A stretch of 64,000 bases of DNA. Origin: Seriola aureovittata. Lineage: Eukaryota; Chordata; Actinopteri; Carangiformes; Carangidae. Numbering within the stretch: position 1 is the first letter of the stretch; each line of letters begins with the position of its first letter. This document shows positions 42,738 through 64,000 of this stretch, in pieces. The notes under the pieces are model-generated. The model saw only the letters and a list, made by a program, of their open reading frames with translations. It made no database searches and was not told where the DNA came from. Location of the stretch: the NCBI RefSeq assembly GCF_021018895.1, contig NC_079379.1, forward strand, positions 25,226,276 to 25,290,275, given 5' to 3'. The position numbers and the translations under genes are program-made.

Positions 42738-43220
42738 TGTAAAACCGTCGACTATATAAACCAGCGACGTCAGGCTCAGCGTGAGGCTACGGAGCGAGTC
42801 GGTCCTCGCTGGTTCGGCTTCGTTCCCGTCCATGCACCAAAAAAATCATCAGTTTTTCTTCCCGCCGCTCCGCCATCATTCAAACACAAAAACCCAGTAA
42901 AACAAAAGTTTGAGCTGCTGTTGAATCTGGAGGCTTAAAAAAAAAAAAAAGAGAGAGAATTCATGGTGATGTAAATACAGCAGAGGAAACGTGGAGGAGG
43001 AAGTGATGCATGGGTCGGAGCACAGAAACTATTGGCTGGTTTCAGATTGCATAATGTGGCTGTAGCTCCTCCCCCTCTGGCTTCTGTCATCCTCACGCCG
43101 CCTCAGTAGCTGCCGGCGTCACCGTCGAGTTCCAGTGACCAAAGCTGCACCAGCAGGGAGTCGGACCCTAAGACTGTGGCTGGGAGAGGTGGAGGGACGT
43201 GGGGGCGTGGGGGCGGGGTT

Positions 43221-55996
<12,776 letters not shown>

Positions 55997-56660
55997 TCAT
56001 GAGGTCTCAGTCCGGATGACCCGGCACCCAGTGATCACTTCTGCCTCTGCGTGGATTCAAACTTTCACTACAGTTCCGCTGACACCCCGCTCCCCGGCTC
56101 CCCGGCTCCCCGGCTCCCCCGCTCCCCGCTCCCCGGCTCCGGCAGCTGCTGTGAACCCGGGCCGCTTTGGGGTCCCCTCGGCTGAAAGACCTCTCTCTCT
56201 CTCCGGACCCGCGTTACCACGACTGACAGCTCAAAGTTCAACAAATCGTCTCCGCTTTCGTTCTTTAAAGCTCTTTTTCGTGGACCTGAAACAAGAAGAT
56301 TATTTTCAGTGTTGAAAATGTTTCGTGACAGTTTAGTCACGGAGTTTGTTAAATTTCGCCGATAGCCGCGGCGGGTAAGCTAACAGCGTCCGTTAGCTTT
56401 AGCCGACCACAACTAGCCACTAACAGCCAACTCGAAACCCAAAACCGACATAAATATTTACCGGGTCAGCGGCTGTATTCGTCTTCCCGGTGGGTTAACG
56501 TGACAATCCGGTGTTCTTCTTTAACGAACTGATACGGGAGCTTCACTACCCCGGCGTCCTCCTCGGTATCGGCGAGAAACCGGTCTGAAATCTGCACTTT
56601 ACACCGCCCTCTCCCTCACTGACGTCAAGCTAACAAGAATACAACAGTAAGACTTCCGGA
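55997..56660 (-). promoter_or_regulatory. Probable ago3 5' UTR and promoter
   Basis: CpG-containing region upstream of the ago3 ATG. It includes a GC-rich short repeat of CCCCGGCTC units (56085-56140), a perfect palindromic CRE TGACGTCA at 56620-56627 and an ETS-like CTTCCGGAAG near 56653. The exact start site is not visible. Confidence 0.4.
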
Positions 56661-58030
56661 AGGCTCCTTCAAAACAAAAGCATAACGGACAAATTACGGC
56701 AGATTCTGCAAAGCAGATATTTTAAAACCTGTTTTAGAGCTGCGATGCCAAGTGAATTTCCTGTTCATTTCCTTTTGCTTTTTGTTGTCATATGCACTCC
56801 AATAATCACTTAAAGTAGCTATTTACAGTGTTTTCCCAATATCCCTATTATCACTTTCTCATCACGTCCCATACAGATTGTACAGGCTGAATCATGCAGT
56901 AACAATACAATGATTTGAGATTTTGGGATTTTGAGATCAAAAATACTTATATATATATATAATTTAAAAATTCCCTGCAAATGTTCACATTTTCCTTTCA
57001 GGTAAGACATTTCCATCTTCCATCTTTTTTTTGGTCAATCATTTTTGGTTTGCAGAGTTGAGTAGTATAATTATGAAATTATAATAGTATAATTTTGAAC
57101 TTTGAGTATTTCCATTTGATCATACTTTATATTCTGATCCACTATATCTCAGAGGGATTTATTGTACCACACAACTTTGACTTGAAATTCTGTATTTTCA
57201 CACCCGGGTGTTGCTGCTTTTAGTAAATGACCTGAACGCTTCTTGGCTTTTATTTGGACAGGGACTGCTGTGTGATTTCCGGTATAATCCTGACTATCTC
57301 TGTGTAACTTGACAGATTGTCTGTCCCTCCTCCTCCTCCTCTACAACCGAGGGAAATCCGTCAGGAAATACCAACTACAGAAAACAACGTCACTTCCTAA
57401 AAACTTTTTTTTTTAGATTCCATGCGTCATGGTTTGAGATAATATGTTGTATTTCAGGTGTTGTAACCTGTCCATCAAGCCGTCAGAAGAACACGTATCA
57501 CAGTATGACAGAAATGAATACGTGTAAAAACTGATGCGGATGATTTCCATCCTGTCAGGAAGATTCACACTCCACACTGTAGATGTCTCCAGAATCCACA
57601 GACATAATGTTACAGCAGCTCCAAATATAAACCATAGAAGAAAACAACCAGGAAGTGTTACACTCCAACATGAGGAGGTGCCACAGTTTTCTGAGGAGAA
57701 GTTAATGGAGCTTCCAGCATCAAACAGGTGTGATTTCATATTTAATAATTCACCTTAGATTGAATTCATCAGTTCTGTTGGAAAAGCCTCAGCTCAGTCT
57801 GTGTGTTCAGCTGCTGAACAGAACCACAGTCCAAACTGAGGTGGATCAGCCCTGGATTTTCTTATATGCTGCTTTTTTGTAAATTTTTGTAAATATTGAC
57901 TTGTACATATGATGTTATTATTACCATTATTTATCTGTCTTAGTATTTGTTACTGACATCTTGCAGTTATTTTCTTTCTTGTACAGTCACTTTGCTGCTG
58001 TGACATTAATAAAGGAATATCTTATCTCAT
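56661..58030. other. Intergenic between ago3 and olah
   Basis: No gene recognised. A fragment related to the element at 6690-6868 lies at about 57100-57190. An acceptor (TTACCTCAG, ending 58040) implies an upstream noncoding olah exon somewhere here. Confidence 0.5.
57100..57190 (+). mobile_element. Fragment related to the CAGTGGTGGAAAGTAACT element
   Basis: TTTGAGTATTTCCATTTGAT, CATACTTTATATTCTGATCC and ACTATATCTCAGAGGGATTT correspond to the inner part of that element as I know it from fish genomes. Confidence 0.45.
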
Positions 58031-58041
58031 GTTACCTCAGG

Positions 58042-59622
58042 ATGGAGAAGGTGATCAACTGTTTCCAGAAAAGGCCGGACGCTGTGGCCCGGCTCATCTG
58101 CTTCCCCTGGGCAGGTGGAGGGTCCATACACTACGCTCGCTGGGGAAACGTCCTCAACAGCTCCATTGAAGGTAACACACCTGGAGGGTGTTATTCAAGA
58201 GATGCACTTTGCTGTTTACTCAGTATTCACCATTTCTCAGGTGTGTGGAAAAATACCCATCACTCTGGGAAGGTGAGAGTTTAACGTCAGGATCGATACG
58301 TCTTTGTGAAGCCATGTTGCTGGAAATGTTTTTCACACGCTTCCTGTCACTGTCAGTGTTCGCTGTCAAACTTCCCGGCAGAGAGAGTCGAGCCAAAGAG
58401 CCGTTCTTTCTCAACATGCAGCAGATTGTGGACGAGGTTGTTGGAGTGTTGTTACCGGTGCTGAAAGAGAAGCCGTTTGCTCTCTTCGGCCACAGGTATG
58501 ATCAGAATAAAGCTTTATGAATAACATCGTATCTGTCACTGTCTCCGTGCTCTTCTCCAGCTTTCTTTTTATATTAAGACATGTTTGCTTCCTCCTCTGT
58601 CTCAGTTTTGGTGCCTTCACAAGTTTCGCTGTAGCAGACGCTCTGAAGAAAATCCACAACCTGGAGCCGGTTCACATCTTCCTCTCTGGAGCCTCTGCAC
58701 CTCATGTAAGTTTATTTCTCTAATTTATAGTTTAGACTCTTTAAATGAACACGAGGGTTTGGTGTTTATAATCCTGTGTTGTGTTTCAGTCAGAGACTCG
58801 TATCAAAGCCCCGAAGAGGAGCGAGTTGTCGGATGAGGATTTTCTCAAGTGGCTGATGTCTATTGGAGGAACTCCTCCTGAACTTCTGTCCAACCCTGAA
58901 GTCCTGAAGCTCTTCCTTCCCGCCCTGAAGGCCGACCTGCACGTGGTGGAGAACTACAGGTCGGCTGACATCTCTGTTAGTTTCTTCGTTCATGCTAATC
59001 ATTCATTTTAATCAAGGTGAGATTCAGTGGGAGGAGTCTGTGTCTTCACTGCAGGTGTGAGAAGCCGGACGTTCCACTCCTGTCCTGCCCGGTCACATGT
59101 TTCGATGGAAAAGAAGACGTCCCTCATGATTTACAAGGTCAGATATCTGATGATTCATTACACTCACTCCACCTGATGATGGACGGTGCTGATGTCGCTC
59201 TCAGGATCCTCAGTGTCAGTAACTGTGGAACTTTAGGTCTCAACAAATTCATTTTTAGTTAAAAACATCAGCAGCTTGTGAAGCTGGACTGTAGAGGAGC
59301 TGGAATATTATTGATCTAGTGACAAATTCAAACAGTTCACTTCAGAAACTGCCTCAGAGCAAAGACACAAAGTTAAAACTGTTCCAGACGGATCAGACAA
59401 CAGGCCGAGCTGTGTCGGCTGACGTGTCATTCATGATTCCTGAATGTAATTAATGATATTCGTTTATTTTGATCAACAGCTTGGAAAGACATCACGTCAG
59501 GAGATTTCACCACCAGGATGTTGGATGGATCTCACTTTTACCTGAAGGATTCTGGGAATGAGAAAGTTTTATTAGACTACGTCACAAAACATCTGGAAAC
59601 ATCAGAAATGGACTATTTATAA
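58042..59622 (+). CDS. olah: S-acyl fatty acid synthase thioesterase, medium chain (OLAH)
   Basis: Alpha/beta hydrolase that releases medium-chain fatty acids from fatty acid synthase in the cytosol. Exons 58042-58171, 58357-58495, 58606-58705, 58790-58959, 59055-59137 and 59480-59622 total 765 nt, 254 aa plus stop, with consistent phases. Motifs: LICFPWAGGGS (18-28), KLPGRESR (48-55), nucleophile Ser90 in FGHSFGAF, Asp201 in FDGKEDV and His226 in DGSHFYL. The Asp-His spacing of 25 equals that of human OLAH as I remember it. The nucleophile codon is split by intron 2. The start ATG is two bases after an acceptor (58038-58040), so the 5' UTR has another exon. The N-terminus is about 12 residues shorter than in human. 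The exon 4 donor (AG/GTCGGC) is weak but fixed by phase. Confidence 0.93.
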
Positions 59623-60535
59623 TGAAATATGGACAATTACTGCACCGAGTCTAATGACTTCATGTTGTTTTACTAATTCATTGTGATGGATTTAATTGTT
59701 TGATTAATTAATTAGTTTTTCTTTAAAAAAAAAAAAAAAAAACATTTTTTAATTCATTTTGTTTTGTCAAACCAACTTGTGACTGAGAAACGAGCCCACA
59801 GGTCGTCTGTGCAGCAGCTTGTTATGACATCATAGTTAGGTTTTGTTGCTAGGCGACATCTAGTGGTCGTAGTAATGATGACAGGACCAAAGGGTAAAAG
59901 TGTCAGTGACGTAGTATAAAGAGAGACAGAGTGAGCGGTGTTCGATTCCCATGTTGTTTCTATTGTCCATGAGCGTTCGTTGTTGGTACTGTAACCATGA
60001 CAACAGAGATCGTCTAACGTTGAGGAAGTACTTTTACTTTTAACCCAAATCACGATCTTTTCAAAAACGTAACCAGGCCATGACCGTTACTATAGTAACC
60101 TTGGCAACGATCGGCACGCCAAACTCGGCACATTCGCGTGTTTATAATGGTAACCATGACAACCAAGGTCCGGTACTATGGGCGCTATTGCAGGAGACGC
60201 TTTGATGAGTCGTATCAGAGGGTTGAATAAAATGGCAGATTAAATGTCTTGAACCGTTTCAGCTTCTTGTAAACGGAAACTCTTTAGAGTTTAGAGTCAA
60301 AAAGTCTTTTATCCAACATGATACTGAATTTAATGTTCACAGGCGCAAACGCTGGAAAACATGAGTAGTAATATTTTTCAGGCTTATTTAAAAAAAAGTG
60401 TTTTTAAAGATTAAAATGGATGACGTCATCCTGACCTGTATTCAAGCCACTACTTATTAAAAGATTAAGAAATGATTCTTTGCATTTTTATTAGTTAATA
60501 TGCCATAAAATCGACTGCACAGACATATTTTCTTC
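59623..60535. other. olah 3' flank and repeat-derived sequence, no gene
   Basis: A poly-A run at 59724-59742. Then GTTGCTAGGCGACATCTAGT with GTAGTAATGATGACAG (about 59845-59885), and several TAACCATGACAAC blocks to 60180, which look like a degraded dispersed repeat. No exon recognised. Confidence 0.4.
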
Positions 60536-60539
60536 ATTT

Positions 60540-61210
60540 TTATTTCTAAATCCACATTTTAAAACACATACAGTTAAAAACTAAACCCGGTCAAAGTGTT
60601 CGTTGTTGGAGGTAAATGAAATGTTAGAAACAGCTGCATGTGCACAGATCTGAGATGGTGGACATGTCCATACATTACAAACTTCATTTGTGAATAAATA
60701 TAATCTCTTTATCATACAAGTCACATTTTTACAATGTTTTTAATCTTCAAGTTCAACATTCGACGTCAAGTTTCTGACACATGAGAAAACACACAAAGAT
60801 TCAGATCATAGCTTTGGAATTGATTTCATGTCACTCTAAATTAAATCTTTTATCATCTTTATAAGCAAACACAACCGATAAATATCTGCAGAGGTTTTTG
60901 CATCACATCAGGATGAAGGTCCCCCAGGACTGATTGACAGTGTTTAGATGCTTGACTATGAAACATGACAATGTTCAACAGGAGCTGGTGAATACACGGT
61001 CTCACCTTCACCTGCAGCTCTCAGCGGGGGGTGACGTCAGAGCGACAGGAGCTGGATCTGAAGAGCAGAGGTCAGAGGTCACAGGACTGTGAATGTTTCA
61101 TCTGAAAACCTGAGACTGAGATTAAACTGAGAAGAAAACTTTCCCTCGTCAGTATTTTGAGTCTGTGGCGGCTCCTCACAGGGGGGTGAAGTGGGGGGGT
61201 CAGGATGCTG
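60540..61210 (-). other. Probable slc9a3 3' UTR
   Basis: Noncoding sequence after the exchanger stop. Minus-strand AATAAA-type signals (TTTATT) occur near 60487 and 60540. It contains a CRE TGACGTCA at 61032-61039 and a DR1 AGGTCAGAGGTCA at 61069-61081. Confidence 0.4.
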
Positions 61211-63944
61211 CTACATGCAGTCACCGTCTCTTTTAGAAGCAGGTGGGGGTGGAGGAGGCGGCAGCTCCTCGCCGTCCCTCTGCTGCGTGGCGGGAGCGTC
61301 GGCCAGCATGAAGGAGTCTGTGGAACGGGTGCTGGTGCGGAGGGGGGCCAGGCGCCGCAGGTTGCTGGGCGTCCATGGCAACCTCACCTGAGCTCGCTGC
61401 GAGGGAGCGACCGTGCTGCTGTCGAGCTCCGCCTCCGCCAGCCACGGAGGGATCTGCATCGGGTCCATGTCGGCCATGAAGGCGGGGTTCTCGATTCCAG
61501 CTGGATGAAACAGAGAGAGCGACTCAGTGCTGAAGGTCTGAGGTTAAAGACACGAGAGCGAGGTGATGGATTTATTTACCTCCTGCTCTGTAGGTGACTC
61601 TCATGGGGAACGAACCCGGTGCGTCGTAGCCAGAGGCGCTGTCGCCCTCCGAGAACCCGAAATCTGGACGAGAAAAAATGATTTTTAAAAGGCTGCTCAT
61701 GAAGTTTTATGAAGTTTATTAATGGTTAAACACAGACACAAACCTTCATCACCAGAGTGGTAGCTTTTACTCTTGTCCAGTGATTTTCCATTTGGCATCT
61801 GCAGAAAGAAGAGAAGTTTTAAATTTATAAATTACATCTTAAAGCTGAGAAACAAAAGGGATTTAATTATTTGAGCTGATGCTTCTGTAATAACTTACTT
61901 TGATAAATATTTTCTGTATATTTTATTGAACGAAAGAAACCAAGAATGTTAAAATGGACAGTTATTTAAATACTATAGGTACTTATATACTTTAGTACTA
62001 TCTAACAATTACAAATCCATTCATTCAATGCCAGATTTCACTTTCAGAATCTGCAGCCAATAAAACACTGAAGTTCCACACTGAGCTCGATCTGTGTGAT
62101 GATGATCGGAGGCTCTGACCTTTTGCTGCGGCTCTTTCTTTGTGTGTTTGGAGATGGTCTTTGGCGGAGCGACGCCCATCTTGGCCGACTTAAAGGACTC
62201 CAGACGGCTCCTCATGGTCCTCTGGAAGATCTCCTGCACCTCGTTTTCATCTTTGTTGACATCAAAGTGGCTCCGGCTGTATCGGTGCCGGTGCTGCAGA
62301 TCAGAGAGGAAGGGACGAGGATGTGAGGACAAAGAGGACAAGAAGACTCGTTACTCAAACTTTATTAGTCTTGAGTTCAGAGGGTGTAATGACACTGTGA
62401 TGTGTCTGAACAGGTTCACCTGTTTCCTGCCCTTGTACAGATGCTGCTGCAGCAGGTGGTGAGTGTTGATGTCCTCAGCTCCTCTCATGCCGTTCATGGT
62501 CTGCTCGTGCATTTCCAGACTCACTGAAGGAACAGGGTCTCTCCTACAGGCAAACAAAGCATCAACACGTTGTTCAGGTTTCTCCTATAAAATAAGCTTT
62601 GACTGTTTCTGGTCACCAGGTGGCAGCGTCTGAGCAGCTGATCTAAGGTCAGTAGACCTGTAGTAGATCAGCTCTAGTTTTCAGGCAACGTGCTTTTGGT
62701 AGTTTTAGAATTAAATATATTTATCTTTAAATTCAGAGCTGAAACTTAAGTCATGAAGGAGTTTGTTCACCATCAGCTCACCTGTGATTGTAGAAGTGTT
62801 CGCTCACCTCATAACAGACGTTCCTCCGTGGTCGTCTGACATGTCGGCCATGATGTCAGGCATGACCTCTGAGAATTCATCACCAAACTTTTTCTTGAAG
62901 TCGACGTACGCCGTGTCGTTTCGGACAAACTCCAGAGATCCTCTGCGTTCACCCTGAGCCAACAAGACCAGAGTTTACTTCCTGTTCCAGCTGTTACTGA
63001 CCAGCAGATCATCTAATATCTCCGTCTCCTTTAATGTCAACAGACGTTTGCAGCATATGATCCTCACCTCAGCCACGTAGCTCATGGCGTCCTTCAGGTT
63101 CAGCTGATGGAAGACGTTGAAGACGTAGTCTCGGTTCTTCCTCGCCGACGGTTTCATCAAAACCCTCGACATCCAATTCTCCTCAAAGTTATTCCACCTT
63201 CACAGACAGAGGAGAGAGATGACTGTAGCTTCATTCAGACACAAACACACCACAACTTCATCCAGTTCAATCATTTAAAGTGTCTCTACATACTTGTCCC
63301 TCATGTAGTTGTGTCCTATCTGTCCAGATATGTCTTCTATGGCAACAAGCATGTGATCAAACACCTGAACAACAGGAAGAGACAGACTCTGTGACACCTG
63401 GACACAAACTGTAACAGGTGAAATGTTAAAAATAAAATATGATAAAATGAGATAAGATGAGATAAAATAAGATGAGATAAATGAGATAAAAGACGATGAG
63501 ATAAAATGAGATAAAATAAGACAAAATAAGATAATATAAAATGAGATAAGATGAAATAAAATAAGATGATGAGATAAAATGATATAACAAGATAAAATGA
63601 CATAAAAATGAGAAGATGAGATAAAATTAGATAAAATAAGAAGATGAGATAAGATGAGATAAAATGAGAAGATGAGATGAAATAAGATGAAATGAGCTAA
63701 GACGAGATAATTTGCAGTACAAAGTGACAGTACAAAGAAAGAAAAACTGCAAAATGACAATATAAAATACTTAAAAGAAGATTAATAATGTAAAATATAA
63801 TATGTACAATTAGATATTTAAATTTAAAAAAGTAAATTTAATGTCGAGTTTTACCTTGTTCTGCACTTTTTCTACGAGTGTGAGTTCAGACAGTGCAGCT
63901 CTCTTTACTTTGAGCCACGTGACCAGAGGTTTCATGGTTATTCC
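61211..63944 (-). CDS. slc9a3: Na+/H+ exchanger 3-like, C-terminal cytoplasmic part (partial gene)
   Basis: NHE3 exchanges Na+ for H+ at apical membranes of gut, kidney and fish ionocytes. The transmembrane exons lie beyond the right edge; the last 387 residues are here. Exons: 63855-63944, 63294-63364, 63068-63197, 62808-62953, 62420-62543, 62120-62293, 61744-61798, 61580-61663, 61211-61500. Phases fit throughout. Seen in order: [12 protein letters not shown] after the last [110 protein letters not shown] and [37 protein letters not shown] and S-DSF-ADGP-type motifs favour NHE3 over NHE2 or NHE5. The C-terminus is DGDCM instead of the mammalian STHM. A Pro-rich run precedes it. Fish have several NHE3 paralogues; which one is not decided. 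Confidence 0.9.
63425..63715 (+). repeat. (GATAAAATGA)n-type microsatellite
   Basis: About 290 bp of irregular GAGATAAAATGAGATAAGAT purine-rich repeats with many GATA cores, in a slc9a3 intron. The minus-strand ORFs over it (Ile/Leu/Phe/Ser/His-rich) are repeat artefacts. Confidence 0.95.
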
Positions 63945-64000
63945 CTGAAACAGGAAGCTTCGTTACTGAAGCTGTGTTGTTTAATTAAAACAAATGTACC

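Larger units (their letters stand above)
38566..43220 (-). other. Probable long ago3 3' UTR and the gap to the satellite
   Basis: No coding exon recognised. On the minus strand the sequence follows the ago3 stop. AATAAA on that strand (TTTATT at 39063-39068) is the last clear signal before the array, so a 3' UTR of about 4.1 kb is plausible. Long 3' UTRs are common for Argonaute genes. It contains a MITE (40458-40600), a CA tract (39764-39800), an AAAC tract (42715-42737) and AT-rich stretches. ORFs here show no family. Confidence 0.45.

Noticed and set aside
58790..59002. Minus-strand ORFs over olah exons
   Set aside because: Antisense shadows of the thioesterase exons.
63275..63760. 161-codon Ile/Leu/Ser/His-rich minus ORF resembling a membrane protein
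   Set aside because: Only its C-terminal part overlaps a real slc9a3 exon; the rest is the GATA-type microsatellite.

Overview
The window is nuclear DNA from a teleost fish, probably a spiny-rayed (percomorph) species. The evidence is compact multi-exon vertebrate genes with GT-AG introns, abundant CA/GT and other microsatellites, and several short interspersed repeats of types I know from fish genomes. No prokaryotic or viral coding region is visible. Exon borders below were set by hand from splice signals, reading phase and remembered family proteins. No alignment could be run.

Layout: (1) 1-4.0 kb, + strand: the 3' half of an SR splicing factor gene (srsf10-like), with a 0.5 kb 14-bp tandem repeat in an intron. 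(2) 7.1-8.6 kb, + strand: gja9-type connexin, full length except for a 1-base deletion that breaks the frame. (3) 9.56-11.19 kb, - strand: mycbp, complete in five exons (103 aa), convergent with gja9. (4) 13.97-14.96 kb, + strand: a free fatty acid receptor-like GPCR. (5) 17.4-38.6 kb: one continuous 21-kb AT-rich satellite array with 25/35/37-bp monomers and higher-order duplications; it fills a third of the window. (6) 43.2-56.0 kb, - strand: a complete ago3 gene, 19 coding exons and 860 aa, with a long probable 3' UTR reaching towards the satellite. (7) 58.0-59.6 kb, + strand: olah, a medium-chain acyl thioesterase, six coding exons and 254 aa. (8) 61.2-64.0 kb, - strand: the last nine visible coding exons of a Na+/H+ exchanger, slc9a3 (NHE3) type; the membrane domain lies beyond the right edge.

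The genes do not form one pathway. gja9 next to mycbp, with ago3 nearby, matches an association I know from human chromosome 1p34. Two genes carry minor-spliceosome (U12-type) signals: mycbp has a textbook donor and branch site, and srsf10 has a branch site directly before its first visible exon.

The most unusual feature is the satellite. It shows hierarchical tandem duplication (about 4.35 kb, 1.5 kb and 0.94 kb repeats of repeats), decayed edges, and a CpG-containing monomer with a matching TpG form. Other observations are a two-member MITE family with perfect or near-perfect inverted ends, a 508-bp hAT-like insertion with an intact palindromic 8-bp target duplication, and a (UG)n tract just before an ago3 exon. 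I found no convincing new multi-gene system.
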